This document shows, one piece after another, positions 29,206-36,716 of a stretch of DNA of 64,000 nucleotides. The position numbers and the translations under genes were made by a program. The notes beneath the pieces are model-generated. The model had not been told where the DNA came from. It saw nothing but the letters and a program-made list of their open reading frames with translations, and made no database searches. The number at the start of each line of letters is the position of its first letter. Positions within the stretch are counted from its first letter, which is position 1. Source of the DNA: Pseudomonas arcuscaelestis (lineage in GTDB: Bacteria > Pseudomonadota > Gammaproteobacteria > Pseudomonadales > Pseudomonadaceae); assembly GCF_016881005.1 (NCBI RefSeq), contig NZ_JACOPV010000010.1:62001-126000 (forward strand), in the 5' to 3' direction.

Positions 29206-30642
29206 TTATTGACGTTTCAACTGGGCAAGCAATACCGCTTCGCTGCCAGTGCTGGGCTCATCGATAGATTCGGAACGATGGACAATGCGTCGCAACACGT
29301 CATCCAATGGCACGGGCTTGAACAGGTCCTGACCGGTCTTCTTCAGGTAGATAACGCCAAATGCCAGGATCAATGCCGAGCACACCACCGCGATACCCAG
29401 TACTTGGGCGTCTGCAACCAATGTGCCGATCATGTACAGGCATGCAGCGATACCAATCAATTGCGGCAATGGATAAAGCGGCGTCCGGAACGGACGGTTG
29501 GCGTTGGGATACTTGAAGCGCAGAATCACTACGTTCACCTGGGCAATCAGGTACGACATCAACCAGGTGGTGCAGGCCACGCTGATCATCATGGTGATCA
29601 GGGCAATATCGGCATGATTGGCCATGGCGTAGACCAGCACGATAAGGATCAACGCCACCACGAAGAAGATACTGAACCATGGCGTTCTGGCGGTGGGGTG
29701 CAGCCAGGAGAAAATCTTCGGCAGCATGCCTTCACGCGACAAGCCATAAAGCATGCGCGGCACCGCGATCAGGTAAGTGTCACAGGTGGTGACCGCAGCC
29801 AGAATCGAGATGCTGCCCATCAGAATCAGGCCCGGTTGCCCGAGCATGGCTGCGGCGCCATCGACATGTGGAATGGTCGAAGCGGCCAGTTCTTCCAGCG
29901 ACAAGTAGCGCGTGATGCTCAAGCCGAAAAGCAGATCGACAAGCCAGATACTTGCGCAGCCAAAGATCATCGCCAGCGGAATGGTTTTACCCGGATTTTT
30001 GACCTCCTCGGCCAAGGGCGCAACGAACTCCATGCCGATGAACAGCCAGATCGCCAAACTCAGGTGGCTGAATTGATCCTGCCAGGAAATTACCGAAAAC
30101 GGCGGCTGCTCAGCCAATTGCGGCGCGGTTTCGAAACCGGACAACCCCCAGACACCCACCAGCCCAAGCATCAGCATCATGGCAATCGCCAGGGTGGTTT
30201 GCACCCGCCCGAACAGATCGACGCCTTTGAGGTTGATACCCACCAGCACAGCCAGGATCCCGAGTGAGAACAGATACCAGGGAAAACCGGTCAAGCGCTC
30301 AAGCGACTGGCCGCCGATGATCATGTTGGTACCACCATCGGTGCCCACCAGCACGATGTAACCTGCCAGAACGGCGAACAGCGCAGGAAGTTTTCCCAGG
30401 GCGGGCAGCGTGTACTCCCCCACCATACCCGCCCCCGGCAGCATTGCTGCCAGCTCCGAGTAAGACATCGCAACGCACAGAATTACCAGCAGCGCCAACA
30501 GCGCAACGACACTGAAGGCCGGTCCGGAAACGCCGTAACCATTACCCAGCGCCACCATCGCGGTGCCCGAAACCACCAGCCCCACCGATGTGGAGTAGGC
30601 CGCCCAGAACCCCAGGCTTCGGCTCAACTTCAAACTACTCAT
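29206..30642 (-). CDS. APC family amino acid/amine permease
   Basis: This 478-residue inner-membrane protein has about twelve hydrophobic segments. The first (FWAAYSTSVGLVVSGTAMVA) fits the helix 1 substrate-binding break of APC transporters, and WLFIGMEFVAPLAEEVKNPG is the typical helix 6 region with its following loop. The start MSSLKLSRSLG (30642) is preferred to an upstream start. It probably supplies an amine, amino acid or ethanolamine-like substrate to the ADH/ALDH pathway; the substrate is unknown. Confidence 0.88.
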   Translation of the reverse strand: MSSLKLSRSLGFWAAYSTSVGLVVSGTAMVALGNGYGVSGPAFSVVALLALLVILCVAMSYSELAAMLPGAGMVGEYTLPALGKLPALFAVLAGYIVLVGTDGGTNMIIGGQSLERLTGFPWYLFSLGILAVLVGINLKGVDLFGRVQTTLAIAMMLMLGLVGVWGLSGFETAPQLAEQPPFSVISWQDQFSHLSLAIWLFIGMEFVAPLAEEVKNPGKTIPLAMIFGCASIWLVDLLFGLSITRYLSLEELAASTIPHVDGAAAMLGQPGLILMGSISILAAVTTCDTYLIAVPRMLYGLSREGMLPKIFSWLHPTARTPWFSIFFVVALILIVLVYAMANHADIALITMMISVACTTWLMSYLIAQVNVVILRFKYPNANRPFRTPLYPLPQLIGIAACLYMIGTLVADAQVLGIAVVCSALILAFGVIYLKKTGQDLFKPVPLDDVLRRIVHRSESIDEPSTGSEAVLLAQLKRQ

Positions 30643-31046
30643 AACGCACCTCTCCACTATTGTTGTTTTAATGAAAAGCGGTGTGACGTAAACAGAAAGT
30701 GGGAGCAACGCTATCAATGCGGTTGACGGGGTGTACATACACCGCGGGGGGTAGATGGATCGGGGGATAGTCAGGGGCTCGACATTGCGTGGCTCGGCAG
30801 GTCCTTACTCGCGAATGCTCGCCACACTCCTTTGGGTCTCAGCAGTCCTGGAGGCGAAAAAGGCACCGGGCCGAGAACCCGGGGGGCGATCCAAAAACCA
30901 GCCCCGAGCATGATGAATACTTCGGTCATATCAGGCAGTCTGCCCATCGGCTTATCCCATTCCCGCACCACGAAAAAGCCGCATGAGTGTTTTGTGCCGC
31001 GGGCAGTGCTAGGCTCCGGTCGAATTCACCATCCAGGGAAATGGAC
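30643..31046. other. Intergenic region of 404 bp
   Basis: This region lies upstream of the permease gene and of the DUF6434 gene, which are divergent. It should hold both promoters. I see no convincing ORF with a ribosome site; a minus-strand 66-codon frame (30771-30971) has proline-rich, untypical composition and is not called. Confidence 0.5.
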
Positions 31047-31253
31047 ATGAGCTTTGACTGGCACGCAGGACCAATCACCCGGTCCACTCCCCTCGACAAG
31101 AACTACCGCAACACTCAGAAGGTCCGGCAGTTTCTGGTGAACGAGTGTGGCAAAGCCTTCAAGTTTGATCGAGCCCTCATGGCGTGGATCAAAAGCGGCG
31201 CCCCGTCCAACATGGGCGACGTCGCAGACGAATGGATGCGAACGCGTCGGTGA
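31047..31253 (+). CDS. Small DUF6434-like protein
   Basis: This 68-residue protein reads MSFDWHAGPITRSTPLDKNY, then KVRQFLVNECG, FKFDRALMAWIKSGAPSNMG and VADEWMRTRR. This matches small DUF6434 domain proteins, which often accompany SAP DNA-binding domains; the function is unknown. ATG 31047 is chosen with AGGGA eight bases upstream; an ATG two codons earlier is possible. It is monocistronic. Confidence 0.75.
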   Translation: MSFDWHAGPITRSTPLDKNYRNTQKVRQFLVNECGKAFKFDRALMAWIKSGAPSNMGDVADEWMRTRR

Positions 31254-31724
31254 TCAAGACGTTCTCCCTTCGCCCCTGCACCACCCCGCAGGTGCATAGC
31301 CGGTTGCCACAATCTTGCAGCCAGTACCCACCGCAGTACGCGCCGGCGATAGCTGAAACAACGGGTGAGCCGTAAGGCGCGTATCAGCGCATCCCTTATA
31401 AAAAAACAGAAGCGGATAAAGAGTACTGCCTCCTTAAATTTACCGAGAAAGTTTGGAAGTTTCCCTCAGCGTGCCAGCCATAAAAATAAAAAGTGAAACT
31501 TTCCCACATCACCAAATAAGAAATAAATTGTAACAAAGACCCCTTGAAATATTCTAAACATCAGAAAACCAATAGTTACCGAGCAAAAACGAGAAATCCA
31601 ACTTTTTATAGCTGGATGGAAACCCAGTTCATTAAAACCGTACCCAGTGGTAACGTATGCTTTCGCAATGCTCAGCACTAGAAAAAACATGAGCAAACTT
31701 GTTGGTTGAATAAAGGATTAACAA
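31254..31724. other. AT-rich region without a confident gene
   Basis: This 471-bp region turns strongly AT-rich from about 31,380. A minus-strand frame at 31466-31690 would encode about 74 residues with two hydrophobic stretches (FRIFQGVFVTIYFLFG), but it lacks a ribosome site and is listed only as a possibility. Nothing else is recognised. Confidence 0.5.
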
Positions 31725-32033
31725 ATGACTATCGAGCGAGAGATTTTCTCGGCCCTTATCGCGCAAAATGCATTTCAAGGTGAAAAACCGAGCGTACAAA
31801 GCTACGCCCAGCTCGCCGTCGACAAGGGGTTTAGAGCGCTTTCCTCAAAGCAACAGGCAGTGGTAAGCCCGTTCCTGCAAAAAAAATGCGAGGGCGTGAA
31901 AAATCCAAATGAAAAACATAACAACTGCCAAAATACTATAGGCGGTCGTGATTTGGTTACAGCGCTTGAGAAAGCCGAAAATTATAAAGAGTGGCGCTGC
32001 GAAAGCTGCCGCAATGAAGCTGTACATCAATAA
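31725..32033 (+). CDS. Orphan small cysteine-containing protein in AT-rich DNA
   Basis: This 102-residue protein is unrecognised. It starts MTIEREIFSALIAQNAFQ with AAAGGA nine bases before the ATG. It has a helical N-terminus and four cysteines in the C-terminal half (KKCEGV, NNCQNT, WRCESCRNE), which could form a small zinc site. The base composition differs from the GC-rich flanks, suggesting horizontal acquisition. A hydrophobic reading frame on the opposite strand overlaps it fully and is taken as a shadow. Confidence 0.6.
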   Translation: MTIEREIFSALIAQNAFQGEKPSVQSYAQLAVDKGFRALSSKQQAVVSPFLQKKCEGVKNPNEKHNNCQNTIGGRDLVTALEKAENYKEWRCESCRNEAVHQ

Positions 32034-32240
32034 AACGACCGAGCTAGAGCAATAGTCTAAAACCCTATAGAAACAGCCAAAAAAAATAGTATTGCGCTCG
32101 CCACAATTTATCGTTATTGCAGCAGGCCACCCCAGGCCTGCTCGCAGCGTTTTCTTTTCTTTATGCCTGATGAGTTTAAAACTGAAGTGCCAAAAGATGA
32201 GCTGGATTGATTGCCGGCACCACACTACCCTGCCAGCGGC

Positions 32241-32597
32241 CTAGCTTGGCATTCTTTCCAGTTTACTTGTTGGCACCCAACCAGCCTCAGAACTTCCCTG
32301 CTTACGGCACCATGTCCACTCGTTCAGGTGGTTCTGGCCGAACAAGATATCTCCAGGATCTACGCTTAACTCGACAGAGGAGTAGTCTGCAACCGCTCTT
32401 GCGCTGCTTTCACCGATGCGTTCGAACACCTGCGCTGGAACCCATCCACTCTGCTGAGCTTCGGTGGAGCAAAAATACCAACCCGGCCAACCCTCTGGCC
32501 CACTGTACTCGTCACCGACAACCAGAAATGCTCCCTTCCTAAAGGAAATCGGCTCTGGGAGTTCAGGACTATGACATTCAATAACGAGAAGCTTCAA
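32241..32597 (-). CDS. SH3-domain protein
   Basis: This 118-residue protein appears to carry two tandem SH3-like folds: the first spans FLVVGDEYSGPEGWPGWYFC to SGWVPAQVFERI; the second spans ARAVADYSSVELSVDPGDIL to AGWVPTSKLERM. The paired GWVP motifs are typical of SH3 beta strands. The start is TTG with AAGGA eight bases upstream. Bacterial cytoplasmic SH3 proteins of this size are poorly understood. It is an isolated gene in the accessory region beside the prophage. Confidence 0.75.
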   Translation of the reverse strand: MKLLVIECHSPELPEPISFRKGAFLVVGDEYSGPEGWPGWYFCSTEAQQSGWVPAQVFERIGESSARAVADYSSVELSVDPGDILFGQNHLNEWTWCRKQGSSEAGWVPTSKLERMPS

Positions 32598-33060
32598 CGG
32601 TCTGATCCTTCAGTGGGTAGTGGCTTATAGATAATATCAGCGCCGCCATGGCTCCAAAAATCATCCAAAGTGAGGAGTGTTCGAAGGCCTCAACGCTTCT
32701 GAACCGATGAGACGATGCAAGAGTCCTTGCCAAATCGGCTGCTTTAGAGGATGGCAGATAGTCTGCTCACAACCCGATCGCTCAGCTCAAAGCCCGTGTT
32801 ATCCGCCCGAAGGTAGCTTCCGCAATCAAGGGCATCAAGGGCGCCAGTCTGCTCTTGGGTCACATCACAGGCGACATTGCAGGGCGTGTCCATCTGAGAG
32901 TGGGAGCCATCGCCAAGCCTTCGAAATAGGGAAAGGTTTGGAAGCGATTACAGAACAACTTGGAAGCGATGGGCTTCTGACGTGCCTCACCGTGTCCTAA
33001 AGGCCATATTTTTCGCCCCCCAAAAACGCAAAAAGCCCTGAATAATCAGGGCTTTGAATA
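32598..33060. other. Gene-poor host flank next to the prophage
   Basis: This 463-bp stretch has no convincing gene. A plus-strand frame at about 32,770-32,928 encodes AQLKARVIRPKVASAIKGIK without a start or ribosome site and may be a gene remnant; I cannot identify it. The right end holds the terminator of the tRNA-Ser gene. Confidence 0.45.
33032..33055 (-). terminator. Intrinsic terminator of the original tRNA-Ser transcript
   Basis: Arms AAAGCCCTGA and TCAGGGCTTT pair around ATAA. On the minus strand the hairpin is followed by TTTTTGCGTTTTT, and it lies six bases beyond the CCA end of the tRNA-Ser fragment. It is the host terminator left behind at the attachment site. Confidence 0.85.
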
Positions 33061-33121
33061 TGGCGGAAGCGTAGAGATTCGAACTCTAGGATAGTTGCCC
33101 ATCGACGGTTTTCAAGACCGT
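33061..33121 (-). other. Putative attL: 3' half of tRNA-Ser(UGA)
   Basis: Read on the minus strand, 61 bp hold an anticodon arm (ACGGT-CTTGAAA-ACCGT, anticodon TGA), a long class II variable arm (GATGG-GCAA-CTATC), a T-arm (TAGAG-TTCGAAT-CTCTA), a 3' acceptor strand CGCTTCC, discriminator G and CCA. The 5' half (acceptor strand and D-arm) is absent; unrelated DNA replaces it exactly at the anticodon stem. This is the pattern left by phage integration into a tRNA 3' half, with phage DNA to the right. The intact tRNA should lie at the other prophage end, beyond the window. Confidence 0.85.
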
Positions 33122-33279
33122 GTCATAAACCCCCAATCCATGCTGCGTTGGCGACAAGATCGCTGACAATAAAACGACGAAACAGCACGGCTACAGGCCG
33201 CATCCTGCCTGGATCGCCACTTCAGTTTTGACAGCGGTTTTCACCCCCGCCTACGGCGTTCTGCCGACCGTGCCCCCCC

Positions 33280-33798
33280 CTACTCCCGCAGTTCCCGCAC
33301 GTACGCCTGACAGGCCTTGAGGGCAATCAATCCCTCGTCACCGTCTCCGGCGATGGCGACAATTCGTTGAGCAGCCGCTGGGTCAAGTTCGCCTCGCGCG
33401 GCTCCATGAACCAAGCCGCTGGTGCGGGAGGCGGCTGGCATCCCACTGCAACCACCTGGGGCGGCGAGTAGGACTGACAGCCGGAGATCAGAAGTAGCGA
33501 GGCGATCGCGCAAGCGAGCCTGAGCTTGTTGGGCATCGTGCAGTTCCTTGAAGTGGGTTTTGTCTTTGGCCTGTAGCCGTTCCTCCAGCGCGCGACGGCG
33601 AACCTGCTCGGCAGACTGCCAATCGATTACTGCTACGGCGGCAGCCTCTCGCTCACGCTGAAATGCGTTAGCCTGCTCCGCGCTCTTAGCTCGCCACTCC
33701 GCATCCTTAGTCGAGCGACCATGCTGGTAGGTGCCCCAGAAGGCAGCGAGCACCAGTGCCAAGGCTGCCGCGGCGCCAATGGTTCGGGCGCTGATCAC
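33280..33798 (-). CDS. Rz-like inner-membrane spanin (i-spanin)
   Basis: This 172-residue protein has one N-terminal membrane anchor (IGAAAALALVLAAFWGTYQH) followed by a long charged coiled-coil periplasmic part rich in Glu, Arg and Gln (AEWRAKSAEQANAFQREREA). This is the Rz architecture: with Rz1 it fuses the inner and outer membranes in the last step of lysis. Its start overlaps the endolysin stop (ATGA-type overlap at 33795-33798). It is the last gene of the late operon before attL. Confidence 0.88.
   Translation of the reverse strand: MISARTIGAAAALALVLAAFWGTYQHGRSTKDAEWRAKSAEQANAFQREREAAAVAVIDWQSAEQVRRRALEERLQAKDKTHFKELHDAQQAQARLRDRLATSDLRLSVLLAAPGGCSGMPAASRTSGLVHGAARGELDPAAAQRIVAIAGDGDEGLIALKACQAYVRELRE
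33327..33536 (-). CDS. Rz1-like outer-membrane spanin lipoprotein nested in Rz
   Basis: This 69-residue protein is encoded wholly inside Rz in another frame. It has a signal peptide ending in a lipobox (LLLISGC), so cysteine 20 would be lipidated, followed by a short proline-rich mature part (PPQVV, QPPPAPAAW). These are the defining marks of Rz1 o-spanins, and the nested arrangement is that of lambda. Confidence 0.88.
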   Translation of the reverse strand: MPNKLRLACAIASLLLISGCQSYSPPQVVAVGCQPPPAPAAWFMEPREANLTQRLLNELSPSPETVTRD

Positions 33799-34226
33799 CC
33801 CGCCTCCAGAAACAGCACGCGCTCAGCTTCCCGGCGCCGGACGAGCCCTGGCAGCACCTTTCCACCCGCCTTGTTCCAGCGCGGAAACTGCTCGGCAGCT
33901 CCCTCATAGTCACCGGCGTTGAGCTTGCGCAGCAGCGTCGACGATTCGAGGTTGGCCGCGCCGAGGTTGTAGGTGAAGCTGACCAGGGCATCCCACTGAT
34001 TCTTGTTGAGCGGCACCTTCACCAGTCGCTCGACTTCCGGTTCGAAGCGCTGCACGTCGTTGAGCAGCATCCGCTCGGCCTGCTCTTTGGTGATCGACAT
34101 GCCAGCCTTCACTCCTCGAGTGGCGCCATAGCCGATGGTCCAAACGCCGACGGCATCCCGATACGCGAGCAGCCTCAGGCCTTCGAAGGATTTGATGAGG
34201 CTCAGGCCTCGTTGCGATGTACGCAT
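33795..34226 (-). CDS. Phage endolysin, GH24 lysozyme
   Basis: This 143-residue muramidase has the T4/P22-type catalytic triad in the spacing E-x8-D-x5-T: Glu15 and Asp24 in SFEGLRLLAYRD and Thr30 in VWTIGYG. The rest (LVSFTYNLGAANLESSTLLR, GLVRRREAERVLFL) fits the fold. It has no obvious signal-anchor, so it should need a holin for release. An intrinsic terminator-like hairpin lies just upstream. Confidence 0.93.
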   Translation of the reverse strand: MRTSQRGLSLIKSFEGLRLLAYRDAVGVWTIGYGATRGVKAGMSITKEQAERMLLNDVQRFEPEVERLVKVPLNKNQWDALVSFTYNLGAANLESSTLLRKLNAGDYEGAAEQFPRWNKAGGKVLPGLVRRREAERVLFLEAG

Positions 34227-34241
34227 TTACTTTTCTCCAGG

Positions 34242-34268
34242 CAAAAATAAACCCGCTCGATGGCGGGT
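34242..34268 (-). terminator. Hairpin with T-run between tail fibre chaperone and endolysin genes
   Basis: On the minus strand ACCCGC-CATCGA-GCGGGT is followed by TTATTTTTGC. This is a short intrinsic terminator at 34251-34268 with its T-run at 34242-34250. It would reduce read-through from tail genes into lysis genes unless transcription is antiterminated. Confidence 0.65.
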
Positions 34269-34287
34269 GCTTTGGGCGCGGTATGGG

Positions 34288-34884
34288 TCAGGCGGGAGGC
34301 GCTGGCCAGTCGATGGTATCGGGATAGCCTGGCTGGTCCGGCACGCGAATCAACGCGATGCGGTATTTCTTCCAGGCCTTGAGCTCAGCTGCTTCAGCCT
34401 CGGTCGCTTCTTCGAGATCGACAGCATCCTGCAGGGGGCCAATGGCCCTATCAGCAATGGCGCGATTCCTGGCAGCCTCAGCGACAGCATCAGTACGCAA
34501 TTGCTCAAGCTGGGCGGTCGCTTTCTGTTCGGCAGTGACCACCTGCGACCAGTCAATGACGCCAGCAGCCGACGGCTGCTGCTCCCCGATCTCAAGACCT
34601 GGCAACTGGATAGCGCCATCAGCAGGATCAACAATGTCAGCCGGGAAGCGCGCATGGTGAGGAGCATCTGCCGAGTGCGGGAGTCGCAGCGTTACAATCA
34701 GTTTGCCATCAACACGCTCTATTGTACCCAACACATGCGGGCTGCCCACTGCGCTTGCCGGTAACGTTGCGCCGTCAGGCAACTTGCTGAAATCCATGGC
34801 CACGTTGTTGATCGTGAGCATATCGACGAGTCGCGAAACAGTAAGCTGTGCATCGGATCTAACGGGTGAGAGTTTGATAATCAT
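34288..34884 (-). CDS. Tail fibre assembly-like protein
   Basis: This 198-residue protein ends in a segment typical of phage tail fibre assembly chaperones (LKAWKKYRIALIRVPDQPGYP, then DTIDWPAPP). The N-terminal half (LPDGATLPASAVG, VLGTIERVDGKLIVTLRLP) looks beta-rich. The ATG at 34884 overlaps the stop of the fibre gene upstream (TAATG), so translation is coupled. It probably helps fold the fibre proteins encoded beside it. Confidence 0.75.
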   Translation of the reverse strand: MIIKLSPVRSDAQLTVSRLVDMLTINNVAMDFSKLPDGATLPASAVGSPHVLGTIERVDGKLIVTLRLPHSADAPHHARFPADIVDPADGAIQLPGLEIGEQQPSAAGVIDWSQVVTAEQKATAQLEQLRTDAVAEAARNRAIADRAIGPLQDAVDLEEATEAEAAELKAWKKYRIALIRVPDQPGYPDTIDWPAPPA

Positions 34885-35672
34885 TAGTACCACCTTCCTA
34901 TGGCGACCACGTCAAGGACACCGGCTGATGCGTCGGAGGAAACAAATTGCCCAACAGAAGCTATTGAGCAAAGCGCCGAAGTATTAGTGCGTGTATACGC
35001 ATAACACCCAGTTGCCTGTTTCGTGAACGGAATTGAGCTACCGGACTGATTCACCAGAACCATTGGCGTAGCTGCAAAAGCAACCGGATACGTCCATCCG
35101 GTAAAAAGGTTGGATGGGTTGAAAAACTCGAGCGCTCTTCCCAAAGATGTGCAAATCATCGTCCCGTCAGCGAACTTCACATACTCTCCGTTCGCACTGT
35201 TTCCACGCTCAACAATGGCCCCTGTCGGCACACCACCACTCTGGCTGACAGCACCGACGATATCCGCTATCGCTGCAGACTTCAGGCCGAGCCCGCTGCG
35301 AGCCAATGCCGGATTCGTACCGCCGGTGCCACCCTTGGCCACCGGAACTACGTTTTCGGTCGAGACAGAGCCCAGGCCAGCTAAGGTGCTACCCCACTGA
35401 TCTACAAGCTGACGCAGTCGGTCAGCCGATTCCTTTACGTACCCCTGCATCGGTGCCAAGCCATACGAGCCGCTGGCCACCGTTGCGCCCTGATAGGCAG
35501 GGAGAATACTGAGCGCCGTAGCGCTCGCAATATTGGTCACCTCGTACCAGCGACCATCAGGCCCTTGAAGCGCATCGCCCACCCGGGCATTTGCCGAAAA
35601 GGCGGTGCCGGTACCGGTCACCGTATTTTGGCCAGCCGCTATCGCTACTTGGCCAACTCTGTACCAAGGCAT
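34884..35672 (-). CDS. Phage tail fibre / receptor-binding protein
   Basis: This 262-residue protein has an N-terminal particle-attachment part (VAIAAGQNTVTGTGTAF, LQGPDGRWYEVTNI) and the common fibre linker VPVAKGGTGGTNPALAR near residue 110. The C-terminal ~110 residues (NGEYVKFADGTMICTS, TGWTYPVAFAATP) resemble the distal knob of phage fibres. It is coupled to the assembly chaperone gene downstream. Confidence 0.8.
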   Translation of the reverse strand: MPWYRVGQVAIAAGQNTVTGTGTAFSANARVGDALQGPDGRWYEVTNIASATALSILPAYQGATVASGSYGLAPMQGYVKESADRLRQLVDQWGSTLAGLGSVSTENVVPVAKGGTGGTNPALARSGLGLKSAAIADIVGAVSQSGGVPTGAIVERGNSANGEYVKFADGTMICTSLGRALEFFNPSNLFTGWTYPVAFAATPMVLVNQSGSSIPFTKQATGCYAYTRTNTSALCSIASVGQFVSSDASAGVLDVVAIGRWY

Positions 35673-35690
35673 AAATGTCTCCGTAGTTGA

Positions 35691-36716
35691 TTAAAGTGGA
35701 CGCATCGGGCGACCAGCGAACACTGTCCGGCCGTTTACGCCGCTTGGCTGTGTCTGGTTGTCTGCGCCGGAATAGGCCTGCAGCACATCGCGCCTGCCGG
35801 GCAAGAAGCCTGCGGGAGATTGGTAGTAAGGCGTCGCCCCGTTCGGGTAATAAGCGTCGTTCATCAGTGAATTGGCCAGCACATAGTCAGCGCTGCTGCC
35901 GGTCCAGTTCATTTGAAAGCTGCCGTAATACTCTGTTGTCGTTGTGATGGGATTGCCCCTGACCGTAAATCCGTTCGAAGTCGGCGGCCCGTTCAGTAGG
36001 ATGATGTTCTCGGTGGTGCTGAAGATGACCCGCCCTTGTTCGTCCTTGACCCTGGCACCATATCCCGTCGCGCTGATCAGGCGACTGAAGTCACCACACA
36101 TCCACTTCACCGTGAATGCAGCGTTGGCGTTGTAACCCGCCCAGAAGTCGAGGTGAAACCCCGTCCAGTTGCCTGGGCTGCCCAGCACGTAGAAGCCAGA
36201 CACCATCATGAAGTCAGCGGCGTTCAGGAAGATGAGCGGCTTTTCTTGTGACGTGACCTTGGCCGGGAAAGTGATGTTCTGACTCATCACATAGTCGCCC
36301 GGGCCGCGGCGACCGAGAAAGAATGAGCCACTGCTGGAAACCGTCAGCACCCTGTTCTCGTTATCGATCTGCGTCACCAGGTCGTTGTTCCGCGTCCTGA
36401 TGCCATAGCGCACGCCAGCCGGGTGGCTGCCGCCGTAGGACATGATCAGCACCTGCCATGTGCCGGTACCAGCCCGCCGCAGATGCAGCTGACCAGGCGT
36501 CCACCAGGCATCCGGAGTGTTCGCATACTGCCCCGTCGCGGACGTAGCCATGACAACAAACGAACCTGCCGTTATCTCCGGAATGCTGAAGTACTGATCC
36601 CAGGCGCCGTTGCCCGTTACCGTGACCATCTTGATTGAGCGAATCGAGACAGTAGTCGTATCAAGTGTGACGACCCCGGACGCGTCCTTGGTCCTGAGTC
36701 CATGTTGCGCGGCCAT
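35691..36716 (-). CDS. Phage tail protein, putative accessory fibre
   Basis: This 341-residue protein is beta-rich with many Gly, Ser, Thr and aromatic residues (MVTVTGNGAWDQYFSIPEIT, DYVMSQNITFPAKV). No enzyme motif is seen. It starts immediately at the stop of J (TGATG overlap) and precedes the fibre gene. Similar proteins follow J in many Pseudomonas siphophages; a structural or receptor-binding role is likely from position only. Confidence 0.65.
   Translation of the reverse strand: MAAQHGLRTKDASGVVTLDTTTVSIRSIKMVTVTGNGAWDQYFSIPEITAGSFVVMATSATGQYANTPDAWWTPGQLHLRRAGTGTWQVLIMSYGGSHPAGVRYGIRTRNNDLVTQIDNENRVLTVSSSGSFFLGRRGPGDYVMSQNITFPAKVTSQEKPLIFLNAADFMMVSGFYVLGSPGNWTGFHLDFWAGYNANAAFTVKWMCGDFSRLISATGYGARVKDEQGRVIFSTTENIILLNGPPTSNGFTVRGNPITTTTEYYGSFQMNWTGSSADYVLANSLMNDAYYPNGATPYYQSPAGFLPGRRDVLQAYSGADNQTQPSGVNGRTVFAGRPMRPL

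Noticed and set aside
29209..30267. Plus-strand frame of 352 codons opposite the APC permease
   Set aside because: Histidine/glutamine-rich composition and no hydrophobic pattern; it is the mirror of a membrane protein gene.
31466..31690. Possible two-helix membrane protein on the minus strand
   Set aside because: AT-rich DNA easily gives Phe/Leu/Ile frames; there is no ribosome site and no coupled partner, so it is only mentioned with the intergenic region.
31845..32225. Minus-strand 126-codon hydrophobic frame
   Set aside because: It overlaps the 102-residue gene fully, lacks a ribosome site, and its hydrophobicity follows from AT-rich antisense DNA.
32757..33000. Possible transposase or IS remnant beside attL
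   Set aside because: No inverted repeats, no target duplication and no transposase motif could be seen in any frame.
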